A stretch of 64,000 bases of DNA from Hippopus hippopus (Eukaryota > Mollusca > Bivalvia > Cardiida > Cardiidae). Below the pieces are notes generated by a model, which had not been told where the DNA came from, ran no database searches, and saw nothing but the letters and a program-made list of their open reading frames with translations. Location: contig OX328112.1 of assembly GCA_946811185.2 (NCBI GenBank), positions 27,169,742 through 27,233,741 on the forward strand, read 5' to 3'. Shown here piece after piece: positions 9,382 through 19,238 of the stretch; positions within the stretch are counted from its first letter, which is position 1; every line of letters starts with the position of its first letter. Made by a program: the position numbers and the translations under genes.

Positions 9382-9584
9382 GGCATAGGCTGCTAAGCGC
9401 GACTCAAGGACCATTTGCGGACAGTGTAGATCAGGATCAGACTGCACAGAACGTGCAGTCTGATCCTGGATCTAAATTGTCCGATAAAGAGATATTCTTC
9501 CCCCCAAAATATCTTTAAGATAGCAAAGGTTGGTGTTTTACTATCAGATTTAAAATTTCTTTCACGTATTTAGCAGGATAAGGA
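9382..9584 (+). mobile_element. Family B MITE, complete, TTAA-flanked
   Basis: TTAA at 9378-9381 and 9585-9588 bracket the element. It reads GGCATAGGCTGCTAAGCGCG at the left and TTTAGCAGGATAAGGA at the right. The core is intact and symmetric (CAGGATCAGACTGCACAGAA against its complement). Confidence 0.9.
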
Positions 9585-9674
9585 TTAATTTCTCATATAA
9601 ATAGGCTGCTTATATCATATACAAAGTCAATTATAATTTGACAAGAAAATGTCTCGTCATCATAACATCATGTG

Positions 9675-9740
9675 CCATACAGACCGAAGATCAGACTGCA
9701 CATTCTGTGCCGATCTACGCAGTTCTCAGAGATGTGAACT
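9675..9740. mobile_element. Family B' core fragment
   Basis: GACCGAAGATCAGACTGCAC and TTCTGTGCCGATCTACGCAG form a shortened core. No terminal sequence is seen. Confidence 0.45.
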
Positions 9741-9799
9741 GCTGTCAAGGCAAGGAAAGTTTGCAAGGTTAAATCGTACACTTTTTATTGACACGTTAA

Positions 9800-10030
9800 T
9801 CTGACATAATAAGTTTTATTTGCCCGTTAAAGACCCAGATGCCGGCCAAAAGAAAACAGTGCGGGTTAGAATGCATTTGAATTTAGATCTAGGCGAAAAG
9901 ATACCAAATTGCTCTATCTTTTGTGTGCTTTTTACAAGCTTTTCAAATTTGTTTTTCAGCCAGCGACTAACACTTGTACCGAACGTATAAGAACACATTG
10001 TCACCTTCACAATAATTTCAATTCTTTAAA
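9800..10030. mobile_element. Family G element, diverged
   Basis: The left part (CCGTTAAAGACCCAGATGCC, GGCCAAAAGAAAACAGTGCG) and the right part (CAGCGACTAACACTTGTACC, CACATTGTCACCTTCACAAT) match the left and right halves of the larger copy at 63527-63995. The middle is not shared. Confidence 0.6.
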
Positions 10031-10269
10031 AGGTATGATTTAATTTCAAATGCATCTTAACGTGCGTATTGCTTACTTTTGGTCGGTACTCGGCCTTTAA
10101 GTTAGGTATTACCCTTTTCTGTATTTATTTGAGGGAGTCAGTATACAGCTATGTCCTATATATTTCACTGAGCTTTTGAAAACAATAAAGTTTTCTTGTT
10201 GAGGTCCTGTTGCAAGTGTCTTTAGGCAAGGTACCTCCAGATCTCCAGTGTGGCCTTGGTGAGATCTGC
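10031..10269. other. Spacer with a possible SINE tail
   Basis: Mostly unexplained AT-rich DNA. The words GTTGCAAGTGTCTTTAGGCA and AGGTACCTCCAG near 10208-10245 resemble conserved body words of SINEs, but no tRNA-like head is attached. Confidence 0.3.
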
Positions 10270-10467
10270 GTCCGTATTCACTCACCAACCATTCTAAAGA
10301 ACGGTCCCAGTCTTATTTTCTAGATTTTTCCAAACTTAAAAGTAAAACTCCTTCTGATCTGCTAAACCAAACGGTTTAGCCAATCAGAAGTTGTATTACT
10401 TTGAAAAATCGCAAATCTTGGAGAATAAGACAAAGAACGTCCTTAAGAATGGTTGGTAAATACGGAC
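10270..10467. mobile_element. Family D MITE
   Basis: Ends are GTCCGTATTCACTCACCAAC (with a small CACT duplication) and GGTTGGTAAATACGGAC. The central palindrome is CTAAACCAAACGGTTTAG. It is fairly complete, with low divergence between arms. Confidence 0.88.
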
Positions 10468-10577
10468 TGTGGTGAACGCATGGATAATAGAGTTGTCACC
10501 GTGGCATAACTGAAACACTGTGAAACGTGGCGTTAAACAATATTCATCTGTAACATACATGAATCCTAATTTCTTAA

Positions 10578-10888
10578 CCCTTTACCAGAGGACAAAAATT
10601 TTGGCCTTGTCCAAATTGGAAGCATTTGCAGACGACAAATTCAATGTGGCAATTATTTCTTCATAGGGAAAAAAACATTGTGGGAAAAGGGGAAAATGCT
10701 GGTTACCAGCATTTTCTCCTTTTCCCACAATGTTTTCAAAAGGCTTCTTTCCCAGGGTCGTTTAAAGTGCTGGTTGTCACGTTTTGTCTTAATCTGAAAA
10801 TATTATGTTAGAAGGAGACAATGCTGGTAAACCACAATATATTCAAAAGCCTTTCTCCATTAAGGGGAGTTTAAACTGGAGTAAAGGG
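10578..10888 (+). mobile_element. Two joined family A pieces
   Basis: TTAA at 10574-10577 starts a long arm and a near-perfect core at 10672-10742 (one mismatch, GGGGAAAATG against CATTTTCTCC). The short arm then breaks near 10770. A second, decayed half copy (GTTAGAAGGAGACAATGCTGG onward) ends GAGTAAAGGG at 10888, followed by TTGA. Confidence 0.75.
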
Positions 10889-11104
10889 TTGAGGAATAGA
10901 AAATTCATGGGAAATCTGAGATTTGGAGAATGTGATATTTTATTGTGGGTGCAATGACTTATGGCGGATGGGAAATGACCCTAACTTTGAAGTGATTTGT
11001 TTGTTTCATGTGTTGGTATAGAATGAGTGATGAGGCTTAAAGTAGAGTTCTGGGGGATAAAGGGTATTGAAAGAATGTTGTAAGACTGATGTTATGTATG
11101 TAAC

Positions 11105-11161
<57 letters not shown>

Positions 11162-11257
11162 GGGAAACAGAGAAAGTGACAGTAAGAGAAAAAGAGAGAG
11201 AGACAGAAAGAGACAGACAGACAGACAGACAGACCGACAGACAGAAAGAGAGGGCTT

Positions 11258-11305
<48 letters not shown>
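11105..11305. repeat. Composite GA / ACAG microsatellite
   Basis: Blocks of (GA)n alternate with (CAGA)n blocks in the order GA, CAGA, mixed, CAGA, GA. The same block types occur at 58087-58332. Reading frames rich in Arg/Glu or Ser/Leu across it are repeat artefacts. Confidence 0.95.
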
Positions 11306-11307
<2 letters not shown>

Positions 11308-11690
11308 GTAGTGAAAAAATACATAAGAAGTCAGTCAGTAAAACGATTTTAGCCGTTTTTTTTTTTTGCGGCGGGTTTTTCAACGCTTGTCTGAAACATA
11401 TCGTGTCGAAGGAAGACACTGCTGTTTTTGCGACAGTTTGTAGATTCATTGAAGAAGCTAAGATGATGCCAAGTAATTGTGGTGGTTTAAGCACTGAAGA
11501 AAACTTACGCTGTGTCAGTTGCTCCTTTAACCATAACAACCGCAATGTTTACTACCCTTTCGAAAAAAAAATTCCATTATTTAAGCCACATTTGTTGTCT
11601 AGGAAAGGGTCAAGACGGCAGTTACTTGCTTTGTACAGGTGTATTTCAACACTGTTGCCTTCTTTTGGAATTCAACAGTATGTTTGCTTT
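11306..11690. other. Spacer with a family A remnant
   Basis: No gene is recognised. At about 11535-11620 the words CCATTATTTAAGCCACATTT and GTTGTCTAGG recall the long arm of family A in reverse orientation. The rest is unassigned. Confidence 0.4.
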
Positions 11691-12024
11691 AGGGTACGGC
11701 CCTTAACTCTCATATTAACTCATTACCAAACGACAAAATTTTAGGTTTGTCCAATTCGAAAGCATTTGCAGACGACAAAATAAAAGTGACTGAAAATTTG
11801 AAATTTGTTTTGTGAAGGTTAGAAAACATTGTGGGAAAAGGAGAAAATGCTGGTTACCAGCATTTTCTCCTTTTTCCACAATGTTTTCCAAAAGCTTCTT
11901 TCTCAGGGTCTTCAAAAGTAGGGATTGTGTGGTAATGGGTTAAAAGACGGAAGCTGCCGAGATTGGCCGAATAGCCTTTACGAAAACATCGATGTTTACC
12001 GATGAGTTAGGGGCCGTAGACCTT
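11691..12024. mobile_element. Family R element split by a family A insertion
   Basis: The ends are TACGGCCCTTAACTCTCAT at the left and GAGTTAGGGGCCGTAGACC at the right, an inverted repeat. The two halves (11691-11718 and 11944-12024) become continuous if the A copy and one TTAA are removed, and then match the uninterrupted R copy at 34645-34750. Confidence 0.75.
11719..11939 (+). mobile_element. Family A MITE, best-documented insertion
   Basis: This 221-bp copy has ends CTCATTACCA and TGGTAATGGG, with identical TTAA flanks at 11715-11718 and 11940-11943. The core at 11823-11890 is nearly perfect. The paralogous empty site (CTCTCATATTAAAAGACG, TTAA at 34666-34669) has a single TTAA, so the second TTAA is a true target-site duplication. 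Confidence 0.95.
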
Positions 12025-12079
12025 AATAGAGGTTGTTTTGTAAATAGAGATTGCCACTTAGAGAGGCTATACTTTATTT

Positions 12080-12251
12080 TCTTTACAGACAGTGTAGATC
12101 CAATCTCAGACTGTACAGAACGTGCAGTCTGATCTTTGATCTACATTGTCCGGTAATGAGATATTATCTCGCCCAAATAACTTTGAAATAACAACATTTG
12201 GGTTTTTCCTATCGGCATGAAAGTTTCATTTAACTTATTTAGTAGGATGAG
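12080..12251 (+). mobile_element. Family B MITE, left-truncated
   Basis: The GGCTGCTAAG end is missing. The core begins GACAGTGTAGATCC, and the right end TTTAGTAGGATGAG is followed by TTAA at 12252-12255. Confidence 0.8.
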
Positions 12252-12314
12252 TTAACTTTCAAAATGACGTTTCCTTCTCATTCAAATAATTCCCCAGTGT
12301 TTCCTTTTTACTAG

Positions 12315-12723
12315 CCTAGTCAGGTACCTTAGTCGTAATATAGCACCTGGGGTCACTGGTTCATTTCCCGGCTCGGCCAGTGTCTATATTCACCAACCAT
12401 TCCTAAGAACGTTCTTAGTCTTATTCTCAAGAACTTGCTGAATTTAAAAGTTACACAACTTTTGATTGGCTAAACCAAATGGTTTAGCCAATAAGAATAT
12501 GTGTTACTTTGTAAAGCTAAATTCAGATGAAAAATGTTCTTTGGAATGGTTGGTAAATATAGACCAATATTCTTTCCGAAGAATGATGAAAATAATTGCG
12601 ACAGAATTCATTCCTCTGTTGCTGCTGAACATTGGTTCGGTTATATTTATTTGGGAAAGAAGCCACTGTTGTGCAAATGTAAAAGAATTTCCAGGAAAGC
12701 ATGAATATGTGCACTGATCGCCG
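12315..12723 (+). mobile_element. tRNA-derived SINE, family E, split by a D element
   Basis: The head piece 12315-12381 ends with the B-box region ACTGGTTCATTTCCCGGCTC. The body resumes at about 12565 with TTCTTTCCGAAGAATGATG, which follows directly in other E copies such as 28382-28690. The body words ATTCATTCCTCTGTTGCTGC and GGAAAGCATGAATATGTGCA match those copies. Confidence 0.8.
12382..12564. mobile_element. Family D MITE inserted in the SINE
   Basis: The ends GTCTATATTCACCAACC and GGTTGGTAAATATAGACC and the palindrome CTAAACCAAATGGTTTAG identify the family. It separates two halves of an E SINE, so it inserted after that SINE. The target duplication is at most a few bases. Confidence 0.85.
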
Positions 12724-12794
12724 TCACATATGAGAAGAAGGGGTTTACAAAACAGTCTTGTGTTTCTAAAAGCACCCAGAGAAAAATAGCTTTT

Positions 12795-12920
12795 AAAAAT
12801 ATTTTCCATAATATTTTCTATCCGTCTAAAGACAAAGCTTTCATTTGAACCACAATTAGTTTGTCGTCTGCAAGTGCTTTCGATTTGGACAGTTCTAAAA
12901 TTTTGTCGGTTGGTAGAGTC
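12795..12920 (-). mobile_element. Family A right half
   Basis: The right core (TTTTCCATAATATTTTCTAT) and a good long arm (TTTGTCGTCTGCAAGTGC, ATTTTGTCGGTTGGTAGAG) are present. The left half is missing. Confidence 0.7.
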
Positions 12921-12924
12921 AAAC

Positions 12925-13271
12925 CAACGAGCAAAGAAACAAAATCTCATTTTTAACAAAATCTAAAACTGTTCTGCAAGATAAGATTTCTACACCACTT
13001 CAATTTGCATGAGAAATTCACGTCCTACTTTGATGAATTTATTCTAGAGAGACTTTTTTATAAAGCAGTTTTACGATTAAGACCAGACAAACAGTAAAAG
13101 CGACTTTAAAAGATAGTTTCATTTTGATATAAATGTGTTGTTAATGACATAAGCAACGGTAATTTTTCGGTAGATAAATGACACTTGCGGCAATTTTAGA
13201 CGTCGGTTTGTTAAGTCTTGTCAAGCTTTGAAAAGCGACAAATGTTTCTCTGTAACCGATAGGATAAAGCT
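12925..13271. other. Unexplained spacer
   Basis: AT-rich sequence without a recognised repeat, RNA gene or coding region. Confidence 0.35.
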
Positions 13272-13275
13272 ATAA

Positions 13276-13501
13276 CCCATTACCAAACAACTGCATGTTA
13301 TCACGACGCCAAGGAAGACGGCTTTAGAAAACATGGTGGGGAAAAGGAGAAAATGCTGGTTTCCAGCATTTTCTCCTTTTCCCATCATGTTTTCTATCAT
13401 TTCAAGAAAAAATCCATCATTTTTCGTATCTGATCTGCTGCCTGTAAGCGCTTTCAGTTTGGACTAGGTCTAGTCTAAAAGAAAAATCATATGATAAAAG
13501 T
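13276..13501 (-). mobile_element. Family A MITE
   Basis: Flanks are ATAA (13272-13275) and TTAA (13502-13505). The core at 13325-13395 carries the same CATG change in both arms where the family has CATT, a paired substitution. The long arm holds a small duplication (GGACTAGGTCTAGTC). Confidence 0.8.
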
Positions 13502-13555
13502 TTAACCCTTTGAGCACAACATATATAAACTAGAACTGTCGACAGCTTAAACTGA

Positions 13556-13860
13556 CCAGCCCACATAGCACAGGTGGTAGGGCGTAGACCTTGTAAACAT
13601 CAAGTGTTGGTTCACTTGTGGGGTGTTGGTTCGAGCTTCACGGCTGGCCATCTAGAATTACTAATACTAGTAGTCCTTCGAATGAGACGTTAAACCGAGG
13701 TCCCGTGTGACGGTGCTAAACACTGAGCACGTTAAAGAATCAGGCGTAACTTAGGACTGGAATCGTCCTGTATCTTGCACTGTCCCCACTAACAAAACTA
13801 ACAGTCTTCAGGGGGCGCCGCCCGTATGGGCAACTAGTGGCGACGATAAATTCAATCAAA
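13556..13860 (+). mobile_element. tRNA-derived SINE with conserved central body (type S)
   Basis: The head has an A-box region ATAGCACAGGTGGTAGGGCG and a B-box region GTTGGTTCGAGCTTCACGGC. The body includes GAATGAGACGTTAAACCGAG and GGTCCCGTGTGACGGTGC, words that I associate with a widely shared invertebrate SINE domain (from memory). The 3' part contains GGGGGCGCCGCCCGTATGGG. It is not a functional tRNA. Confidence 0.75.
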
Positions 13861-13889
13861 GCTTAAATACAATCCAGTCAAACCCAGAA

Positions 13890-14115
13890 AGATTTTTCTT
13901 TCATGGATTTAACTAAAAATGGACGATATAGACATAAAATCAGACTCCACTGTTTGCAGTTTGGTCCTAAGCCGTTCGCAAATGCCCTGAAAGACACAAG
14001 TTGTTTTCGTCTTCAAATCATGCAGCCCTTAGAATGGAAAATAAACATTTTTTTCGATGAAAAATGCTGCTCCATGATCAGACTGCAGGTTTACCTCAGT
14101 TTGATCTTGATCTAC
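13890..14115. mobile_element. Family B' element, diverged
   Basis: Two partial cores (CAGACTCCACTGTTTGCAG and GATCAGACTGCAGGTTTACC with TTGATCTTGATCTACGCAG) are separated by about 100 bp. It looks like overlapping or rearranged copies. The edges are uncertain. Confidence 0.5.
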
Positions 14116-14135
14116 GCAGTTCTTAATTCTCTTAA

Positions 14136-14346
14136 CCCTGTACAAAACAATTATAGACCCTGGGAAAGAAGGCTTCTGAAAACATGTTAGGAAAAGGAGA
14201 AAATGCTGGTAACCAGCATTTTCTCCTTTTTCCACAATGTTTCATATCGTTTCTAAATAAATTCCATCATTTGAGCCACATTTAATTTGTCGTCTGCAAA
14301 TGCTTTCATTTCGGACAAGTGTACAATTTTGTCGTATGGTAAAGTG
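14136..14346 (-). mobile_element. Family A MITE
   Basis: TTAA at 14132-14135 precedes CCCTGTACAAAACAATTATAG. The core at 14180-14245 has the GGTAACC centre usual for this orientation. The long arm ends GTATGGTAAAGTG and is followed by TTAC. Confidence 0.85.
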
Positions 14347-14694
14347 TTACAGTAATCTAAAACTCAAATTACCTAAGCTCGTATATTAGGCATTTGAAAA
14401 GTTAACGCAGCTGTTAATTTGCTCCATGTTGCCCCCTTTTCTATACTTGTGCCTTTCACCGGAAGTCTTCACTTTGGCCTCCCACCCGTGAAGTCTCATG
14501 AAAATCCACTAAATCATGCGTTAAGTGCTTTAAGCAAATAATTGGTTAGCTGTTTGTCCGTGTATAAGATAAAGTCTCTAGAAATTTAAAAATAGACAAG
14601 CAAACAAACAAAAAATGTGTAAACATTCATGATGATATTATAGAGATTATGTTGCGTATTTTGTTGCCGGTTATGGGGCATTTTTTCCGGTTTA
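14347..14694. other. Unexplained spacer
   Basis: I see no repeat family here. A short CAAA/CAAG-rich tract lies near 14595-14615. Confidence 0.35.
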
Positions 14695-14891
14695 CCCTTT
14701 ACCAAGCAATCCCTTGTTTTAACGACCCTTTTAAAGACATCTTTTGAAAATAATATGGGAAAAGGAGAAAATGCTGGTAATTAGCATTTTCTTCTTTTCC
14801 CACAATTTTTTCCTTTAGCTAAAATGTATTTAGTTTATCGCCTTAGCTTCATTTTATTTGTCGTCTGCAAATGCTCCAATTTGGTAAAAAA
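14695..14891 (-). mobile_element. Family A MITE, long arm shortened
   Basis: TTTA then CCCTTTACCAAGCAATCCC opens the short arm. The core (about 14745-14815) has ATTAGC at its centre. The long arm is shortened (GCTCCAATTTGGTAAAAA) and is followed by TTAA at 14892-14895. Confidence 0.8.
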
Positions 14892-14895
14892 TTAA

Positions 14896-15224
14896 CAAAG
14901 TAAATGTTTCAGGCTAATATAAAGTAGTAAAGGTACTGTAATAAATATCTCACTTCATTTGGTTTTTGTAGGACATTCATCCCAGAAAACAGAAGTACAT
15001 AATGTTTATTATTGTTTTGACCTCAGTGGGGTCGACGTGCATAAATAACGTTTTCTGTGTCTTGAAAAGCAAGTTAGACGTTAACGAAATAAATATGGGA
15101 CTAAATATTATCTCTGCAGACTATGTACAATCAGCGTTACCCTGCGGGAAAACAAATTCCAATCGTTCCCATGTGTTTACGATCCTACAGGTCGAGCCTG
15201 GTAGCTAAAGTCGCCGACGAACAT
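14896..15224. other. Unexplained spacer
   Basis: A 68-residue frame at 15002-15208 has no recognisable family features, and its codon pattern gives no support for a gene. No repeats were identified. Confidence 0.35.
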
Positions 15225-15600
15225 GGTCTGTATTCACCAACCGTTCTTAACAATATTCCTAGTCTTATTCCCAAAACTTTCTTTTTTTAATTTGAAAGTA
15301 GTTCAAAGGCCGTTGCGATGAACACAGTTTCTTTGGAAATATTTTGGAAAAATAACAAACTGCTCATAGGCAAAATTTTCTCCCCCGCCACAATTCTATC
15401 TATCCTTTCAAAGACTAATCATAATCACTGAGTCACATTAAATGTGTTGTCTACAACCGCCGTCAATGTGGCCGGTAATTTAATAGTCACCTCTGATTGA
15501 TTGATTGATAATAATAATTATCTCAGGAAAAGAGAAAATACGTAACAAAAAATACATATACTTTTGAAAACATTGTGATAAAAGGAGAAATGTACAATGT
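15225..15600. mobile_element. Family D left half followed by family A fragments
   Basis: 15225-15302 is the left half of D (GGTCTGTATTCACCAACCG to the TTTGAAAGTAG word). Next come a decayed reverse A long arm at about 15330-15475 and a short A core fragment at 15555-15600 (GAAAACATTGTGATAAAAGG). Confidence 0.6.
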
Positions 15601-15690
15601 AGATGTTTTCGTAGAATGAGCAACAAATCAACTGAAAAACCAGAATTTCACAATGATAGTTACAAGTTTGTTTTCAGAGGATAATGCGTA

Positions 15691-15920
15691 CATTCTTTAC
15701 TAGACGGTAAAATTCTAGATTTGCTGAAGTTTAAGCCATTTGAAGACAACAAATAAGATACGGTTCAAATGGTAGGGTTTACATCTGAAAGAGAGAGGGA
15801 AAAAAAACCTAGTTGGATAGGGAGAAAATGCTGGTAAACAGCATTTTACCCTTTCCCTACAATGTTTTCAAAAACCCCTTTTCTGCAAGGCCGTTAAAAT
15901 ACGGAATGTGTGGTAAAGGG
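15691..15920 (+). mobile_element. Family A MITE
   Basis: The left end is diverged (CATTCTTTACTAGACGG). The core at 15812-15870 has a shortened stem. The right end GTGTGGTAAAGGG is perfect and followed by TTAA at 15921-15924. Confidence 0.8.
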
Positions 15921-15924
15921 TTAA

Positions 15925-16438
15925 GTTAATCACGGATATAAATAGTAACCAGTCGACTACGAACAACTCGAACTTTACAAAGATTTACATTTACATGACA
16001 GCCATAGTCAAACCTACCTTTGAGGCATTCGATTCCTTGCGCATGCGCAGGCCAACGAGGCTCTACTTTCATTGTTGCATACACAAAAGTTCTGTTTGTT
16101 AGATGTAGATTGCCATTTAGTTGAAACATGTTTCTTTTGAACCATTTGTGAACAATCGCTATATGGAAACATGGCCTGAAGTCGCGCCGTGATGTTGGCA
16201 GTTCCACATCATGGCCAAAACCATCATGAGATTCAAACAGGGAACCTCTGCTGGGACAGACTGGCGCTCAGACATTCTGGCTAGAAGTAGCTGTGAAACG
16301 ACAGTCTTTTCGTGCCTTTTTTCTCAGCTAAAGTTTCAACAGTGTTTATTTGACACTCTGAGGGGTAATATTATACAGTATTATAGTAACATATTTCATT
16401 GTAAACAAATGGAAAATGTCCACCTATACAAGTATATT
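15925..16438. other. Unexplained spacer
   Basis: Reading frames of 93 residues (minus, 15926-16207) and 76 residues (plus, 16211-16441) are present, but neither shows a signal peptide, repeats or a motif that I recognise. I do not call a gene. Confidence 0.35.
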
Positions 16439-16702
16439 TGAGCCATGATCTGTGAAAAGAGGGCTTAATGCATCTGCAAAAAATATCGATTATTTCAGCC
16501 TGCGCAGTCCGCAGGCTGACATGAATCGATACTTTTTGCTTTTTGATAAATTTCCTGCATGTCCAAGGACCGTTCTACTTCATGTTTCAGTCGTTTATTG
16601 GACAAAATTGATTTTATGGATCCATTTAGTCTATGAGATGACTTGTTTTGTATAATGCATCACGGAGATGCATTAGACCTCCGTTTGCCAGATGGCGGTT
16701 CA
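16439..16702 (+). mobile_element. Family C MITE
   Basis: Ends are TGAGCCATGATCTGTG and GATGGCGGTTCA. The core is shortened (ATTTCAGCCTGCGCAGTCCG) and the long arm holds GATTTTATGGATCCATTTAG. Confidence 0.85.
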
Positions 16703-17080
16703 TTTGTTTTTGTATTTTCTTTGTTGTTTACGTGAAAAACAAGGACCTTTCCAACAGTGCCAATGTAAATCTATTTCCGTTTCCAAAGAACTATTTATAT
16801 TGTTTAGCCGCACGCTCATAATCATTTGATATGTGCGTCTTAAGTGTTTTAGCCGAAAGTAATGTTCTTGTTATATCAATTTCAGTTTCAGAAATAACTT
16901 CACAAAGTATCGATCAAATCTCAGTCATAATCATTCCGCCATAATTATAACCCAAGTGGGGCTTCCCCTCTCTCCCCACCCAAATCCAGTCCCCACCCTG
17001 CAACTTAATATTTAATTTTCAGTTTTTTTAAGTATTCACTGAAAATGTGTTTCTTTTTTCATATAAAATATAAATTTCAA
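16703..17080. other. Unexplained spacer
   Basis: A C-rich tract lies at 16966-16997 and poly-T runs occur near 17020. No other structure is seen. Confidence 0.35.
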
Positions 17081-17306
17081 TCCTTTACCACACGATCCCC
17101 AGTTTGAACATCCCAAATGAAGAAGACTTTGGAAAACATTGTGCGAAAATGAGCCAATGATGGTTACCAGCATTTTCGACTTTGTCCACATTTACTTTAG
17201 CCCTCTCAAGGACAAATCGAATCATTTGCACAAGATCACATTTATTTTGTCGTCTTCAAATGCTTTGAATTTGGACCAGTCTAAAATTTTGTCGTTTGGT
17301 AAAGAG
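17081..17306 (-). mobile_element. Family A MITE
   Basis: The short-arm end reads TCCTTTACCACACGATCCCC. The core (17130-17200) is poorly paired. The long arm is near consensus and ends GTCGTTTGGTAAAGAG before TTAA 17307-17310. Confidence 0.8.
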
Positions 17307-17449
17307 TTAAATAAGTTGCGATCGCTACCCCACCCATTATTGCAAACCGTCTAAGAACCATAACTTTCAACCAAACTCCATAAAAGAGCATAAATATTTT
17401 TTTTCTCGACTAGTTATACACCAAATTATCTCGTGTTTACACATTCAGT

Positions 17450-17690
17450 CTTTTCATTAAACTATGCGAAAATGTGGCTAAAAGCATCTGCAAAAAGTAT
17501 CGATCCATGTCAGCCAGCACAGTCCGTGCAGGCTGACATGAATCTAAACGTTTTGCTATTGGTAAAATTTCTGCATGTCAAAGGAACATTCCACCTCTGG
17601 ATCCAGTCGATTGTTAGACTTAATGAATTTTATGGATCCAAAATTATATGATGTTTTGCTTAGTTACATCACGTAAATCCTCTTTTGAGC
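17450..17690 (+). mobile_element. Family C MITE, ends eroded
   Basis: The core halves GATCCATGTCAGCCAGCACA and GTGCAGGCTGACATGAATC are clear. The right arm has TTATGGATCCAAAATTATATG. Both terminal repeats are degraded. Confidence 0.75.
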
Positions 17691-18030
17691 TTATTTGGTT
17701 AAAGACGTTACCCCAATCCCTCTAAGAATGCAAATCTTCCTGGGTCGCTGTATATGAAAATGAAGGTTACAATAAACTTTGTAGCAAATGAACTTCAAAC
17801 TCGATAGAAAAGCAGTCTTAGTATCCAGCTTCCAAAAAACACGTACATAAAAAAAGGTTGTAAAGCCGAACAGCTTGAGGTGACATATTTTTTTTTTATA
17901 CAATTACAAATGTACGCTTGATACATACATCTGGACCCCGCCCTGTTCACGTGACAGGTGACACAATGACAAGTCATCCGGGCTATGAGGTTAATCTGTA
18001 GTTAGATCGGAGACCGATTTGTACTATACA
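17691..18030. other. Unexplained spacer
   Basis: No repeat was recognised. The two minus-strand frames here (60-70 residues) show nothing diagnostic. Confidence 0.35.
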
Positions 18031-18301
18031 AGTCATACTCTGTAAAAAGGGGGATTAATACATCTGCAAAAAGTATCGACCCATGTCAGCCTGCGCAGTC
18101 TGCGCAGGCTTACGTGAGTCGATACATTTTGCTATGGGTCAATTTTCTGCATGTCCAAGGACCATTCTACCTTAGGATTAAATTGTTTGTTGAACAAAAT
18201 TGAATGTATGGAGCAATAATTATGTTATCACTTGCATGGCATAATGTATCATTGAAATACATAAATCCCTCTTTTCACAGAGTACAGCTCATGTGTATAC
18301 G
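18031..18301 (+). mobile_element. Family C MITE
   Basis: The left end is AGTCATACTCTGTAAAAAGG. The core is CGACCCATGTCAGCCTGCGC plus its complement. The right end is CACAGAGTACAGCTCA. The long arm has GTATGGAGCAATAATTATG. Confidence 0.85.
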
Positions 18302-18311
18302 TCCTACATAC

Positions 18312-18370
18312 AGAGTGTAGGGTAAGATCAGGTTGCACACGCGCCGAGTCTGATCTCGGCATGCATGCTG
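18312..18370. mobile_element. Family B/B' core fragment
   Basis: AGTGTAGGGTAAGATCAGGT pairs imperfectly with the region of CGAGTCTGATCTCGGCATGC. There are no termini. Confidence 0.45.
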
Positions 18371-18668
18371 CGATACTTTGTTACTTATTTATGGCTTACC
18401 ATACCCGTATGAAATCAATAAATAGATTCTACAAGTTTTGATCATTTTCTCCTTTAGCCGAACTGATTTCAAAAACTGGTACAAGTCCTAGTTTACCTGA
18501 ATAAAGGTCAAGTGTTCTGACTATATGACTCTATTGGTACTTCTGTACTTTACATAGAATGAATGCAATTTGGTGATACATGCAGCTTGATCTTGATCTA
18601 CATTTTGCGCTGTCTCAATCTATCTTCCCAATAACATACCGATGAGTTCATGCACAAGACTGATTTTA

Positions 18669-18876
18669 ACTCTTTCAGCGGCAAATGTATTAAATCTACC
18701 TCTCTAAACAGCTGAAAATACAATCACCTAAAACTTTAACATATTTCTATCTTAAACGCTTGATCAAACAAGCGGACGATAAAGATCCAAGATCAGACCG
18801 CATAATATGTGCAGTTTGATCTTGATCTGTGCTGTCCGCATAAGCCCCGTCCTCGCCTGTGACACTGAAAGCGTTT
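18669..18876 (+). mobile_element. Family B' MITE, near full length
   Basis: TTAA at 18665-18668 precedes CTCTTTCAGCGGCAAATG. The core GATAAAGATCCAAGATCAGA and its complement are followed by GTCCTCGCCTGTGACACTG. This is one of the best copies for defining the B' left end. It shares the AGATCAGACTGC core with B but not the outer arms. Confidence 0.7.
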
Positions 18877-19226
18877 GGTGAAACAGTACAGATTTCCGCA
18901 GGATAAGGGCGCAAATGAACGGAATTTGATGATGGAGCACTCTAAATCACGTCAATGGCATTATTAAGTGGACATATCCGGCTCACGTGCAAATCTCTCC
19001 AGTTGACAAACAACTGCTATGTCCTGCAATGCATTTTGCACGTTGTTACAGACTACACTTCTTTACATCTACCTTTGTGGAATGCATGGTACATGTAATG
19101 AAATCGGCTGGTCCAAATTGTTGAAGTATTTTGCCGGTAGATGGCAGTTTGTGATGAAGCATTTGTTTTGAAATGTCAAGACGTCTCAGTCTGTTTGCTG
19201 TACACTCTCTCGTATATGCCCAGATA
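18877..19226. other. Unexplained spacer
   Basis: Moderate-complexity sequence without a recognised repeat or gene. Confidence 0.35.
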
Positions 19227-19238
19227 CCCAGACAGTTT

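Noticed and set aside
9382..9584. Bacterial-style terminators or riboswitches at the strong hairpins
   Set aside because: The hairpins are the cores of dispersed MITEs, and nothing else suggests a prokaryotic sequence.
11006..11744. Overlapping frames of 179 and 225 residues on opposite strands
   Set aside because: Both are open because of the GA/CAGA microsatellite. Outside it there is no domain, and the frames overlap antisense.
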